DNA from: Schistosoma haematobium
Lineage: Eukaryota; Platyhelminthes; Trematoda; Strigeidida; Schistosomatidae
Assembly: GCF_000699445.3 (NCBI RefSeq)
Contig: NC_067196.1
Location: 89,134,364 to 89,198,363, forward strand
Direction: 5' to 3'
DNA: 64,000 nt
Each line of letters starts with the position of its first letter. Position 1 is the first letter of the stretch. Below, one piece after another: positions 48,381-60,957 of the stretch. A program made the position numbers and the translations under genes. The notes under the pieces were generated by a model, which saw only the letters and a program-made list of their open reading frames with translations, ran no database searches and was not told where the DNA came from.

Positions 48381-49020
48381 AATTACTTACTTAGTTAATT
48401 ACTTACTTACTTACTTACTTATTTACTTATTTACTTACTTACGCCTGTTACTCCTAATAGAGCATAATCCACCGACTATTATTCTCCAACCCAATCTTTC
48501 CCACTCTTCCCTCCTTTCGAGTTCTATCCAATTTTCGTTCATTCTTCTCACGTCTGTCTCCATTTTTCGGCGTGATGCGTTCTTTGATCTTCCTCTCCTC
48601 CTCCTCCTTTGGCCTTGAGGATTCTAAGTGAAAGCTTGTCTTGTGAAGCAGTTGGGTGATTGCCTCAATGTGTGTCCTATATATTTCCAGCACTTCTTCC
48701 TGATTTCTTCCTCCTCTGACATCTAGTTTGTTCTCTCCCATAGTAGGTTGTTGCCGATAGTGTCCGGTCAACGGATCCGAAGTATTTTGCATAGACAACT
48801 GTTAATAAACACCCGTATCTTGTGTATGATGGTTTTCGTAGTTCTTGAAGTTTCTGCCCCATGCAGTAGAACTGTTTTGATATTTGTATTGAAAATTGTG
48901 ACTTTGGTGTTGATTGACAGACATTTGTTTTGAGTTCCAGATATTGTTCATTTGTACATATGCCGCTATTGCTTTGCCGATCGGCACCTTTTCATCTGTA
49001 TCAGATCCATCATGTTCATC
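48381..49020 (-). pseudogene. RTE-A' 3' fragment with long tail, minus strand
   Basis: The minus strand runs from 49020 to a tail of CTTA (= TAAG) units at about 48382-48443. Positions 48654-49020 duplicate 46274-46640 in reverse almost perfectly. The remainder, toward the tail, differs from the partner copy. Confidence 0.82.
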
Positions 49021-49492
49021 AATCTATAATATTCTATTAACTACATAATTCCTATTTAAGTCTCATGATAGAGATAAATTTCATAAAATGTGATAAATTT
49101 GGAAAATATTTACTCGTGAATTATTTTAAAGGATTATTAAATGTAAATGTATGTTCCACTATTGAGTTAATAATAATGATTTTATCATATAATAATAAAT
49201 AACTACCTTTAACTTTAATTGTAAGCAAGTGAAAATAATTCACTCAATATCACATGCTTAAGTAAATCAAACGATTAACATAACACATATGAGGGAACTA
49301 TAGTGTTCTAAGTTAGATTATTATCATAATTTTACTCTAATATACTGGTATAGTTACATGGAGATATGAAATTATTTAAAATCAATCACGGTCATATTTG
49401 TATCCATGATTACACTGAAATTGTGTTACGTAACTACACGTAATAGATAAAAGGTACAAATCAGTTGTAATAAGACAGCTGTATTAATAGTG

Positions 49493-49523
<31 letters not shown>

Positions 49524-50104
49524 GTTCTCATCTGTAGTTCACCATAGAAAGCAAATGAAACTTGGATAAACAGAATAAAGCCTGATAATGATCGGCGAGA
49601 CTATAATTTACGGACGAATCAATCAGATTTACGGTAACAGGTTTTAGATTTTGGTGTGAAATTTATTTACCCATTTGGCTAAATAAAAAATCCTGGCATT
49701 ATAGCTGATGTCTAATTCTTAACCGTAACCCATCAACCATAAATCATAATCCTTATTCTTCAAATTGCTTTATAATCCTCATTTAGCCCCTAGTCAATAG
49801 GTAGACACTCTCAAAGTCACTTTAACATCGCTCAAACATCATGCATAAATTATCGTCTCACCTAAAGATCTAATTGAAAACAACATTCTTATGTGTTTGT
49901 TCTATTATTCATTTATACAAATTGCATGTTTATTTATAAATATCAGCCATATATCGGTAGGTATATTTATATATGAATATGTTATGCGTTTTTATATTGG
50001 TGATTACAGTGATCTCTGTTTCGATTTCCTTTATAGTTGAATAAACAATAAATGTGTAAACAAAATGAAAAATAAATAAATAAATATTTTCATATTCAAT
50101 TCAT
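49021..50104. other. unassigned, with (AAT)n
   Basis: An AAT microsatellite lies at about 49494-49521. No gene seen. Confidence 0.45.
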
Positions 50105-50575
50105 ATGAGAGAGAAGGGGTGTTTTGTGAATATTATAGTAATTTCAATATCACAGATTGAAATCATGAGTCAATTGAAGCTAGACCACCATGGAAAACCT
50201 GGAAGCACTGGACGGCCGTTTCGTCCTAGTATGGGACTTCTCAGCAGTGCGCATCACTCATGACTCATGATTTCAATCTGAAATTTGTAAAATTTCCACA
50301 AACTCCTTCTGGTAATTTCAGCAGTTGAAATCATGAGTCAGTTGAAGCTAGACCACTGGAAGATCACCTCGAAACAGTGGACGGCCATTTCGTCTTATTG
50401 TGTGACTGATCAATAGTGCGCATCCACAATCCCGTCCCACCAGATTCGAACCCAGGACGTATCAGTCTCATACGCATGAGTGATTAACCAGTAGACCACT
50501 GAGTCGGCCGGGATCCAACGATGCAAATGTCTAACTTCAACTAATTCACAAAATTGACTGACATATTCACATTCA
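50105..50575 (-). mobile_element. two reverse S1 copies with an inverted tail between
   Basis: First a reverse 3' module whose hammerhead core is CTGAGAA (G8 lost). A forward S1 3' tail follows at about 50262-50310, then a second reverse copy with reverse B-box GATTCGAACCC and a decayed hammerhead. Confidence 0.75.
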
Positions 50576-51029
50576 TATTCATTAATTTTTACTTAGCTCT
50601 CTTAAATGTTAATCAAATAAAAAACTCTATTTTTGGAAGAAAAAAATGATGAAAAACTTGTTTATTTCATATTCAATATTCATTGGATTCTTGTGGAAAC
50701 AAAATCTTGTTGGGGGGGAAAATATTTTTTTCTAGTCACCTTATTTCATATTTATGCTTATGGTGTTAAACTGTAATTCTGTGTGTGTGTGTGTATGTCT
50801 AATTGTTGACTTAATTTGATCAACAATTCAAATAAAAGCATTTTTATTCAAATAAATAAGGGAAGGGAGGGAGTATTTCCATGGTGACTCGAAACACTGT
50901 CGTAACTTATATGATTTGTTCAATAATGAAAATTGGTCATAGTAATAACATGATTTCAATTGTATTGAGAGAAGCTAATATTTTTAGTCAAAGAAAACTA
51001 ATTAGATAGATATTAGGAATGGAATAATA
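50576..51029. other. unassigned
   Basis: A short GT run near 50780-50796. Nothing else recognised. Confidence 0.3.
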
Positions 51030-51510
51030 TTAGACCACCATTGAAAACCTGGAAGCACTGGATGGCCGTTTCATCCTAGTATGAGGCTACTCAACAGTGT
51101 GCACTCACGATCTCACACATGGGACTGGAACTCAAGACTCAACAATCTCCACAAAACATCCTTTCTGATAATAATCATCATGTGCTAACTGATGACTGGC
51201 TTCAAAAGGTATTTCCTGGAGTTCTAATGAGAAGCTGTGATCAATGGAGTTCAACCGTGTTTGTTGTGAAGACAGTGGTGGATAGTCACGCAATATCGTG
51301 TATTGGTTGAAGTTAGATATTAATCCCGTTGTATGCCAGCTCAGTGGTCCTGAGGTTGTGTTAGCGTTCGACAACGAAGTTCCTGGGTTACAGTCCCACA
51401 TTCGGGATCATGAGTGCACACTGTTGGGGAGTCCCATGCTAATACGCAATGTCTGTCCACTGCATCCAGGTTTTTAATCGTGTTTTAAAATTGTTCCATT
51501 CATAATATCA
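51030..51510. mobile_element. S1 head-to-head pair, decayed
   Basis: A reverse 3' module at about 51033-51130 is followed by a full forward unit at about 51140-51500, with A-box GCTCAGTGGTCC and a decayed hammerhead (TTGGGGA core). Confidence 0.72.
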
Positions 51511-51654
51511 ATCTAAACTCAATAATTTCCACAAATTTATACTGGGATTATTAATTTATAAGACATTTTGTATGACTGCATTTTATACAATATGTATCAC
51601 TGTTCATTGTGTTGTATTTTCTCGTGTTTGCAATTTGTTAATGATAATAGAATT

Positions 51655-51905
51655 ATCAGTGAAAGCTCCACGACTAAACCATCCAATTTAGAGAATTAAA
51701 CTTTCACGAGCACTTAACCTCAGTGGTCTAATGGGTTCGAATTCGGCGGGGTGCGGGATCGTGGACGCGCGCTGGTGAGGAGTCCCACACTAGGACAAAA
51801 CGGCCGTCCAGTGCTTCTAGGTATTCCATGGTGGTCTAGCTTCAATTGACTCATGATTTCAATCTGTGAAATTTCTAAAATCTTCACAAACCCCTTCTGA
51901 GAATG
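51655..51905 (+). mobile_element. F scrap plus S1 3' half
   Basis: An F-like end (CTCCACGACTAAACCATCCA) is followed by S1 from a shortened tRNA-like part (GGGTTCGAATTCGG) to its 3' tail. The hammerhead is dead: core GTGAGGA and AAA for GAA. Confidence 0.65.
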
Positions 51906-52240
51906 AAACTTTATCAAAATCATTAAACATGAACAATTCTCTACAAGAATAAAGTAGATTCAAAAGATTAATTCCACATTTCCCTTACAAATAGAAATCA
52001 ATAATTTATTCCTTTTTTTAAACGAATATCAAGAAAATCATTCACTGAACAGTTATTCACAACAATTTAATTAATTGATGAACTAGAGAATAAAACTTCA
52101 TCAAGATATATTCGTTAATATATTTGCTTACTCTGTATTTGTGTGTGTGTGCATATATGAATAATACAATAAAAATCTAAGATTAAATACCACTTCAAAC
52201 GGAAGTGAATAGTTTTCAATTAATTACTACCCTTCATTAC

Positions 52241-52282
<42 letters not shown>

Positions 52283-52379
52283 CTTATTTGTTATCTTATT
52301 TTCCATTTGATAATCGGAGTAAAAGTAGAATTATCAGTATGAAATTGTAGAGATTGTTAAGTTTTTGATTAAGATCATG
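51906..52379. other. unassigned, with (AAT)n
   Basis: An AAT microsatellite lies at about 52236-52280; nothing else recognised. Confidence 0.4.
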
Positions 52380-52915
52380 AATGCCCCCCAAATGCACTGG
52401 TATGGCCGAGAGTGGGGAGAGTTCGCTCATCCTCTCCAAATGCTTTCACATGACCACGTGTATATAGCCACTGCCAGAGAAGTTCTACTCAATGCCTTCT
52501 CGTGGTGTTGGTGTTGTTTACGAAATTGAGAGGACGAAAAGCGAATGTCTGGAGCTTTAACCTAGTTGGTGGACACGGAGAGTCCACCTAGGGGAGTTGG
52601 AAAACCCTGATTCCAAACTAATGGTGTACATGGGCCCCATGATCTCAAGGAAACAAATGACCTATGGACCTATTGCTGGTCACTGACTAACATAGAACTG
52701 CGTCTCCTTACGATGCTCCACTGCCTTGTGGATTAGACCTTTAGGTTGAAGGCTCCGGGTATGGCCTCCTAAGGAAACCACCTGTTTCGGTTTGGGCACC
52801 CGGGCAGTATCACAGCCTTCACAACTATCAAATGAGACTTGTGTGGCACATATGTATCTGGTGCCCCTTTGTACCAGTAGTTATGTGCTCAAATAAATAA
52901 ATAATAACTAAATAA
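52380..52915 (+). mobile_element. S2 SINE-like repeat
   Basis: Full-length forward copy with 5' ATGCCCCCCAAATG, A-box-like TGGCCGAGAGTGG, and the 3' tail CTTTGTACCAGTAGTTATGT followed by AAATAAATAA. Confidence 0.85.
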
Positions 52916-52934
52916 ATAAGATCATAAATTGATC

Positions 52935-53120
52935 GATTCCGGCTCGATGGTCTAGTGGTTAAGCATTAGCGTACAAAACCGAAGGTCCTGAGCTCGAATT
53001 ACGCGTGCACGATGGTAGATGCGTATTGCTAAGAAGTCTCATATTAGGACGAAACAGTTATTCAGTAATCTCAGGTTTTCAATGGTAGGCTAACATCGAT
53101 CGATTCATGATCTCAATCAA
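52935..53120 (+). mobile_element. S1 SINE, degenerate hammerhead
   Basis: A-box GGCTCGATGGTCTAGTGGTT and B-box relic GAGCTCGAATTAC. The hammerhead core is CTAAGAA, with GGAC and GAAAC still visible. Confidence 0.65.
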
Positions 53121-53255
53121 AATAAAAGTTGAATAATGATAAAAACAAATCTTTAAAATAACAGCATAAGCATTTGTGATCATGCGAAATGATTATTATT
53201 TATAATGATATCAATACTTTCGTAATATAAAAGTTTTGGTGGTAACTATATATAT

Positions 53256-53695
53256 TGTTATAACTTGTGACCTGTGCGCCCTGTTAATGTATAACGTAAC
53301 GATACGGCCAATTAAGGAGAAATGACTTATCGATCGGATTAATGACGCGTAAAACATGTATTAGGAGTCTAGAGACCTGATTGGTCCTGCTTTCCGTCTT
53401 GCCCAGTCAGTTGAGTCCAGAACATCAATCTCAGTTTCTGCGATATAACTCATGTATTTCAAATATACTGGGTTTATATACAACCCGAACAGATTGCATC
53501 GCACCATAAAATAGAAATTAACATTTGTACAAGATTTAGCCAAATGTAGCCATGAATGTGGGAGATAGAAATTGATACACTGGGCATAATTCAAGAATGG
53601 AAAATCGTATAATAATAGTGGGTAGGTAAAAATAAAGCTTATTATAAGAGGAATATGAATATGAATAGTTTAGTTAATTATCAATTATACGATAA
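53256..53695. mobile_element. LTR-1 remnant
   Basis: It starts TGTTATAACTTGTG. It carries the CCAGTCAGTTGAGTCCAG and TTTATATACAACCC blocks, and its 3' half matches the LTR at 26.7-27.2 kb. The 3' end has lost the TAACA terminus and no target duplication is evident. Confidence 0.65.
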
Positions 53696-53756
53696 AAAAA
53701 TATGCATAGTATTAATCCACAAATGGATCCCAAAAATTACCACTCTATTCTTATCG

Positions 53757-53828
<72 letters not shown>

Positions 53829-54075
53829 TAACTGCAATGTTTAGTCTGATTAGTTAGATTTTTGTTTAGGTAAATTTTTGTTGGCAAATCAACCAACTAT
53901 TGTAACGCTGAAAAAGTGAAATCCAGATATCTTAATTTGTCCTAATTTTTTTGGGACTTTTCAGGTGAATGTACATGTATATCAAAATTACAGGTACGCT
54001 AAGCAAGCATGAAAGATTAATGCCGAAAAGCAAGCGGGTAAGCGAGTGAGTGTGAGAGTCGAATGAACAAATGAG
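53696..54075. other. unassigned, with (AT)n(AG)n
   Basis: AT units at 53761-53806 run into AG units to about 53828. Confidence 0.6.
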
Positions 54076-55245
54076 TTGTTACTTAAATACTTACGCCTGT
54101 TACTCCTCGTGAATGAACATAGGCTACTCACCAGCACTCTCCATTCAACCACGTCCTGAACAATCATTTCCACTTCTCTCTAGTTCCCATTCATCTCTTT
54201 CATATCTACTTCCAACTCACAACATAATGTGTTCTTCGATCATACGCTTTTCCGATTCCCTTCAGCATTCCAAGTTACCTCTTGCTTCGTGATGCAGTTT
54301 GGTGATCTCCTCAATGGGTGTTCTATCCACTACCATCGTCTTTTCCTGATTCCCCTTTCAGCTGAAAGATCGTTTGTTCTCTCCCATAAAACGCTATTGC
54401 TGATGGTATCCAACTAACCGATATTGAGTATTTTACGTAGACAACTATTTATAAATACTTTTACCTTCTTGATGATGGTTGATGTATTTGTCCAAGTTTC
54501 AGCTCCGTACATTAGAACCGACGGTGTTGAAGTTCGTATTGAAAATTCTGACTTTGATATTGATTGACAGACAGTTGTTTTGAGTTGCATATGTTGTTCG
54601 ATTGTAGGAATGTGGCCCTTGCTTTGCCAATCCTCTCCTGTACGTCTTCATCTGATCCTCCTTGCTCATCGATGATGCTTTCCACGTATGTGAAGGATTC
54701 TACATCTTCCAGAGTTTCGCCATCAAGTGTTATTGGATTGATGTTCTCCGTGTTGTATTTGAACACCTTAGTTTTCTCCCTGTGTATGCTGAGACCTACT
54801 GATGCAGAGACTGCTGCTACACTGGGTGTCTTTATCTGCATTTGTTCATGTGTATCCGATAGGAGGGCCAGTTCATCTACGAAGTCCAAATCTTCTAATT
54901 GATTCTGAGCTGTCCATTGTATTCCGCGTTTTCCCTCAGATGTCGAGGTCTTCATAATCCAGTCGACCACCAGAAGAAAGAGGAAGGGAGAGAGTAGATA
55001 GCCTTGTCTGACTCCAGTCCTTATTTGGAATGCATCTGTCAGCTGTCCTCCATGCACGACCTTGCACTGTAGTCAGTCGTATGAGTTCTGGATAATGTTG
55101 AAAATCTTCTCAGGAACTCCATAATGTTCTCCTATCTACACTATCAAACGCCTTTTCATAATCAATGAAGTTGACCTATAGTGACGAGTTCCACTCAACT
55201 GATTGTTCGACGATGTTCCGTAGTGTCCTAATTTGGTCTGTGCAA
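54076..55245 (-). pseudogene. RTE-A-like retrotransposon, minus strand
   Basis: From 55245 leftwards: [10 protein letters not shown] relic, [24 protein letters not shown] (active-site FADD changed to FVDE), [15 protein letters not shown], then the C-terminal region and element end near 54085. A 181-codon frame survives at 54512-55057. Positions 54076-54740 are duplicated in reverse at 59208-59872. Confidence 0.82.
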
Positions 55246-55788
55246 ACAAGTGATTGAACACGGTTAAAATGTACATATATATACATAGTGAAATGCATTA
55301 ATCATCAAATCAAATAAGCGACTAATAGTAAGGTTAGCAGAATGAATATATGCGTAGGCAGTAAACAATTCTCAAGTATACTATATTCATACAAGTGCAA
55401 CAATAAGAAAGGTACAATAATATAGATAAGTTGTTATTGTATGAATGACTCTATCCGTTAAATAAGTTAACAAAAGGGTTTAACCAAACTGAATGTGAAC
55501 AAACTCAATTACATGTGAGCTGCTATAATGCTGTGCTTCTTAGAAAAACTTATGGCTCATGCCCTATTTGTTCAATTGTTCTGATGAAAATCACATTTGT
55601 TTATGAATGACTAGCATCTAAAGGGTTCCGATTATGATGAAAAATTAGTCTAGAATTGTCTTAAAATTTCATAAAATCATTCATATAAATGCTGAAGGGA
55701 AAGGTTTTAACCACGGATACTAATATTTTCTAATCAAGGATATTTATGTATATTAGACAAAGAACTATTACTTTTCATTTAGTAGCAC
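55246..55788. other. unassigned
   Basis: No recognisable feature. Confidence 0.35.
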
Positions 55789-56965
55789 ATTTCAAGATTC
55801 ATCACTTATCAATAATTTTGCAGTTAAGAATAAAATCAATATCTTATATTAAATGGTAGTCAATCAATTCAACAGTTTTCTCTAAAACAATAACCAGTTA
55901 ACATGGTGGTTGGAGGTAGTCAACAGGAAACCTTGGACACGGGTTTCGTGCTACATGGCACTTGTTAGCAAAGTTTACGTGTAATCTTGAGGAAACTGAT
56001 GCTCCCTGACGGATTCGATCCCGTGTCACCCAGCTTCACTGTCAGAGACGTCACTACTAAGCTATCCGGGCCGCGACCGACTTCCTGTAGGACTGAGATG
56101 TAATCATAACTGATTGATCACTGGATAATGATGAATGTCATGTGTGTCAAGTGCTTATTAATACAGATCGAATACTATCGACCAAGTTGTAATATGGCAA
56201 CTAGTCTAGCATGAAATCCGTGTCCAGAGTTTCTTGTTGACTACCTCCGACCACCATCTTATCTCAACATAGTACACACAATGTCGAATCACCTAGACTA
56301 GTGGTCACATTGCAACTCGGTCGATTGCATTCGATCTGCACTAAGAAGGACTTGACACACATGACATTGATCATTAGCCAATGATCAACCAGTTGTGACT
56401 GTAACCAGTTAGCTATTCAGTAAATGTAAATAATGTAACAGTTCTGAAGACAAGTATATGTAATCGAGTAGTTACATAAACTCGTCACGTAACAATTACA
56501 TAAGAGTGAGTAATTATGAAATGAAGCATTTGAATAAGAAATGTTTGATGTTGTTAGTAAAAATGAGTAATATAAAGTTGTTAAATAATCTGATTGTTAA
56601 GATTGATAGATAGATAAAACACGTAAAATGAAGTTTTACACTGAAATCGAATATAAGTGAAAAATGTTGAGAAACGTAGTCATGACAGTGAAGATAGTGA
56701 TGGTGGTGGTGGTGGTGGTAAATTATGATGTTTGGTAAATGTTTTCTATACACAGATATTAGGTTTGTTGATGTGTATAATTGTGACTTTTATTGTGTGT
56801 AAAAGATGAAATTTGGACATATTCCGTAAGTTCAATACAATTCTATGAATAAATATGAAAGCTAATTTTTCATCAGGATGGTGACTAATATCTACCAAAT
56901 GTGTCAAAATAGAGATTTTTATTATTCAGTCTTCTCCGTTGATCAACTAAGACGGTTAACATTCA
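55789..56965. repeat. right arm of 1.18-kb inverted duplication
   Basis: Reverse complement of 38944-40131, including the S3 element on the minus strand at about 55910-56255. The inner end abuts an RTE-A' fragment at 56966. Confidence 0.88.
55931..55973 (-). ncRNA. degenerate hammerhead in S3, second copy
   Basis: Minus strand: stem I CTTTG/CAAGG, core CTAACAA (two G to A changes), stem II GTGC/GCAC fully paired, GAA intact, stem III ACCCGTGT, GUC triplet. Its defects differ from those at 39937, so the common ancestor could have had the intact core CTGACGA plus GAA. Confidence 0.5.
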
Positions 56966-57360
56966 GAATTTTGCTTTTCCCTTTGTGTATATTGAGACCT
57001 ACTGCTGCTACTGAGACTGCTGCTACACTGGTCGTCTCCTACATTTGTCGTTGCGTGTGCGATAGAAGAGCCAGATCATTTGTGAAGTCTAGATCATCCA
57101 GCTGCATCCTAGCTGTCCATTGTATCCCGTGCTTCCCTTCAGATGTTGACGTCTTCATGATCCAGTCGATCAGCAGGAGAAAGAGAAAGAGTGAGAGTAA
57201 GCAACCTTCCCTAACACCGGTCTTCACTTCGAACGATTTTGTCAACTGTCCTCCATGCACTATTTTGCAGTGTAATCCATCATATGAACTCTGTATGATA
57301 TTGAACATCTTCTGAGGCACGCCGTAGTGTCGAAGAAGTTTCCATAGTGTTGTCCTGTAC
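56966..57360 (-). pseudogene. RTE-A' fragment
   Basis: The minus strand encodes [25 protein letters not shown] and LDFTNDLALL (active-site ADD changed to TND), then a frame break. It is truncated at both ends. Confidence 0.78.
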
Positions 57361-57747
57361 ACATCATCATATGTGTTTTTATATCATATTGATTCAAATT
57401 CTAATAAAAAGCCTATCGAAAGGTACAGAATAGATTGAGATCGAGTTTATTCATGTATTTATATATTACATAAGATACAATTGCTTGTTTGATAGAAAGA
57501 AAGAAAAAAAAAGAGAACAAATTACCTAGCACATGATAATTCTAATCGTTAATCACATAAGTTGGTCACAGGAAACGTTGAGGTCATGGTAAAATTTTGA
57601 AGAAACACGTGGTTTACGAGTTTATTAATATTGAATTAGTAAACTGCTATAATCTCTAAATTTTCAAAATACAACTGCCTATTGAGTTTAAAATATTTAT
57701 ATTCACGACTGTTCTAGAATAACTATTGAACCATAATTTTCTCAGTT
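57361..57747. other. unassigned
   Basis: No recognisable feature. Confidence 0.3.
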
Positions 57748-58240
57748 AGTCGGTCAGTCAGTCAGTAACAACGTAGAACTTCGTACGTACGTACATCATT
57801 TCGAGTTGCCATACCACGTTAGCACAAAGATGCAGTTGTCCATTCAAATCCCATAGTGGTAGAAGTGGTAAGAGTATGAGCAGTAATCAAAAACATTAGT
57901 GTTTGAAGATGTCATTCAAAGATTATAGTCCAGTGAGATAAATTTGGAAAGGGACAAAAAGGGAAATGAAGAATTCAGAAGATTAGAATCTGAGAGAACA
58001 CAAAGAGTGGATGCACCTGCGCCATTGCAAACGATTTTGAGCCATGTCATTCAAGGTCATGAACTATCGGTTGCTATCTTCTCACAGATTCTAACCAGGT
58101 AGTCTACATCTACCAACATGGCTCACGCAGTCCACTTATCAGTGACTTCATGGATTTGTGCCATGTTTTGGTTTGGCCGCCCCTACCTTTCATCCAACGC
58201 ACCTACTCCTATACCTATACCTATACCTATAATTGTCTAA
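57748..58240 (-). pseudogene. RTE-B C-terminus and 3' end, minus strand
   Basis: The minus strand shows the GGQTKTWH-like and GRCRLPG-like blocks, an MAQNR-like region and the 3' UTR, ending in GTCA (= TGAC) repeats at about 57748-57768. Confidence 0.7.
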
Positions 58241-58468
58241 ATATTTCCAGTAAAACTTCTTGTAAACAATATAGTTCTAACCTATCGAAATCTTTATGTC
58301 TCCCCCCTTTTTTTGTTCTTCACTTTTCGATAATGCAATGAGAAGACGTAGTTTATCAGAATTATGTGATATATTTGCGCAATACATTTCGAACAATCTG
58401 ATCATACATATACTTGTTAAGAACATTTATATATGAAAATTAAAAGGTCAACTAGACAGGTTAAGGGT

Positions 58469-58611
58469 AAGTCATAACAAAGGAAAAATATTAAAGTACA
58501 CAAAAACAAATGTACTTACACTTAACCTACCCTGGTAGTACTGATTTACTATCCAGAGTGGTAATCACATTTGTTTTTGTGTACTTTAATATTTTTCCTT
58601 TGTTATGACTT
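58469..58611. repeat. perfect 45-bp inverted repeat (hairpin)
   Basis: The arm at 58469-58513 and its exact reverse complement at 58567-58611 are separated by 53 bp. It sits at the left border of an RTE-B 3' fragment. Confidence 0.9.
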
Positions 58612-58815
58612 CACTTTTCAAATTTATTTCATTGAATTATACTCATTGAACAATATCTTTAAACCCTAATGTTTCCGATTACTGCTTATACTTTTACTAC
58701 CCGTATCACTATGGAATTTGAATCGACAACTGTTTCTGTGTGGTAATGTGGTATGGCAACTTGAAATGATGCATGTACATATGAATTTCTTCGTTGTTGC
58801 TGACTAACTGAGTTC
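58612..58815 (+). mobile_element. RTE-B 3' UTR fragment
   Basis: It matches the RTE-B 3' UTR (AAATTTATTTCATTGAATTA, TATGGCAACTTG, GTTGCTGACTAACTGA). Confidence 0.65.
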
Positions 58816-59207
58816 TCAAAAATCAGGTTACAGAATATTAGATAGATTAAGTAAAATGGATAGGCCTAGTGAAATAGCTTGTTTTATTATCTATCTGTAA
58901 ATCGAATGTTTATTAAAAAATATCTGATGACTATAAACTGTGAGTTACTTTAAGAGTATCATATTGTTTAAAGGTAATGTGTTATGAAAAGCCGAATATG
59001 AATAATTTTATTTCTACATTTTGAAGATTAATATCAAGATGACTCAAGAGAATGATGTTATTGTCAATGCATGGTTATTTTTTTTATTTTTAACAACGTC
59101 TATAATCCCATGAAATAATTTCACTTTTGGTCGCCCAATTTATAAGCGTTTTAATTTATTCTGTCTTCAGATATGTTTAAGTATATATATCCTAAAATAC
59201 AACACGT
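58816..59207. other. unassigned
   Basis: No recognisable feature. Confidence 0.3.
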
Positions 59208-59872
59208 CAATCCAATAACACTTGATGGCGAAACTCTGGAAGATGTAGAATCCTTCACATACGTGGAAAGCATCATCGATGAGCAAGGAGGATCAGATGA
59301 AGACGTACAGGAGAGGATTGGCAAAGCAAGGGCCACATTCCTACAATCGAACAACATATGCAACTCAAAACAACTGTCTGTCAATCAATATCAAAGTCAG
59401 AATTTTCAATACGAACTTCAACACCGTCGGTTCTAATGTACGGAGCTGAAACTTGGACAAATACATCAACCATCATCAAGAAGGTAAAAGTATTTATAAA
59501 TAGTTGTCTACGTAAAATACTCAATATCGGTTAGTTGGATACCATCAGCAATAGCGTTTTATGGGAGAGAACAAACGATCTTTCAGCTGAAAGGGGAATC
59601 AGGAAAAGACGATGGTAGTGGATAGAACACCCATTGAGGAGATCACCAAACTGCATCACGAAGCAAGAGGTAACTTGGAATGCTGAAGGGAATCGGAAAA
59701 GCGTATGATCGAAGAACACATTATGTTGTGAGTTGGAAGTAGATATGAAAGAGATGAATGGGAACTAGAGAGAAGTGGAAATGATTGTTCAGGACGTGGT
59801 TGAATGGAGAGTGCTGGTGAGTGGCCTATGTTTCTTCACGGGGGGTAACAGGCGTAAGTAATATATATGTAT
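59208..59872 (+). pseudogene. RTE-A-like 3' fragment, inverted duplicate
   Basis: Reverse duplicate of 54076-54740: starts mid-element at [18 protein letters not shown] and runs to the element end at GGCGTAAGTAATA. It shares the same damage (for example [12 protein letters not shown] and the QLQHRRF-type frameshift region) with its partner. Confidence 0.82.
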
Positions 59873-60164
59873 ATATGTCTTTATTGTGGTCCATTGCTTT
59901 AGGTAATGACTGTCTCTCTCAAAATAATTGAATTTAACCTGTCATTATTTAGTTATTTAGAAATTCGGAATGGTTCTTATAGTTTACTGTTAGTCAATAA
60001 TTAATTAATATTCGGTTAGGAGATTTGAAAAGATTATTTAGTTTAAGGAATTTTGTGGTTCATCTATAATCTGAATTGATTGAAATTGGAAAAATGAACA
60101 ATTGGATATAGCTAATGCAATTGTGTTAAGAGGTTAAGAGACTTTTATTAACATTCTTTTCAGG
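59873..60164. other. unassigned
   Basis: No recognisable feature. Confidence 0.3.
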
Positions 60165-60285
60165 ACTCTGTAGCTGAGTCGACAACACGATGTTGTTCAA
60201 AGTGATAGATATTGTGTTCGAGTCATGGGGTACAGGTACATTTAGCTGACGAGTCCAAAACAGGGAGAAACGCGAGTGATCATTG
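60165..60285 (+). mobile_element. Sm-alpha-type element, decayed hammerhead
   Basis: B-box GTGTTCGAGTCATGG, then core CTGACGA and GAAAC. Stem II is broken (GTCC opposite GGGA) and the stem I partner is lost. Confidence 0.6.
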
Positions 60286-60747
60286 TTTACAAATGGAAAT
60301 ATGTTTTAACATATTGTCAGCTTGACATTTACGTAATCTAAATACAATTTTAAGTCGTTTGAATGAATTTAAGTTATGATTTCATTTGTTTTTAGTTTCA
60401 TATCAATTATGTAAGTAAAATAAGATAGAATGATCAAAAAACGTTCAATAGAATTCTAAGAATGTTCTCGGTTATCTAAGTTCCAGATTATTTGATATCG
60501 TTGTTCATATGACATGAATTCCAATCTACACTGACATAATACATATTGCATAACTCGTCAGTTTTTCTGTAGTTCTGCTTTATAAAGTACATATATCTGA
60601 AATATTTTAACAAGTATCGTTTTAGAATACAATGATTTCGATCACTTTGGCGATGATGTTTTCCGGTATAAAGATAATATATACTCTGGATGATGTTCTA
60701 AGTCATTTTGTTTATCTTATTGAATTTATTTAAGTCTTTTAACAAAC
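60286..60747. other. unassigned
   Basis: No recognisable feature; candidate splice sites here could not be joined in phase to the frame at 60748. Confidence 0.3.
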
Positions 60748-60957
60748 ATGGATCTGCAAGTCACTTATTCATATAAGATGCTTTATTCATTATACACTCT
60801 GGCAAAATCACCCAATCGAGTACACCGAAAGATCAAAAAGTATTATTACAACTATTGTAGTAAACGAGACCTCAGATGGGAACGACCAATTCAACTGTTT
60901 AATGCACAATCACAAAGTGTTTTACCAAAATGTGAAAATCAAAAATCAAATACATAA
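60748..60957 (+). CDS. hypothetical small ORF, possible exon
   Basis: A 69-codon frame from ATG 60748 to TAA, rich in Lys, Arg and Tyr, with non-repetitive composition unlike the surrounding repeats. A possible acceptor (ATTTAAG) lies just upstream at 60734, in phase with the frame. No domain recognised; it may be a chance ORF. Confidence 0.2.
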   Translation: MDLQVTYSYKMLYSLYTLAKSPNRVHRKIKKYYYNYCSKRDLRWERPIQLFNAQSQSVLPKCENQKSNT

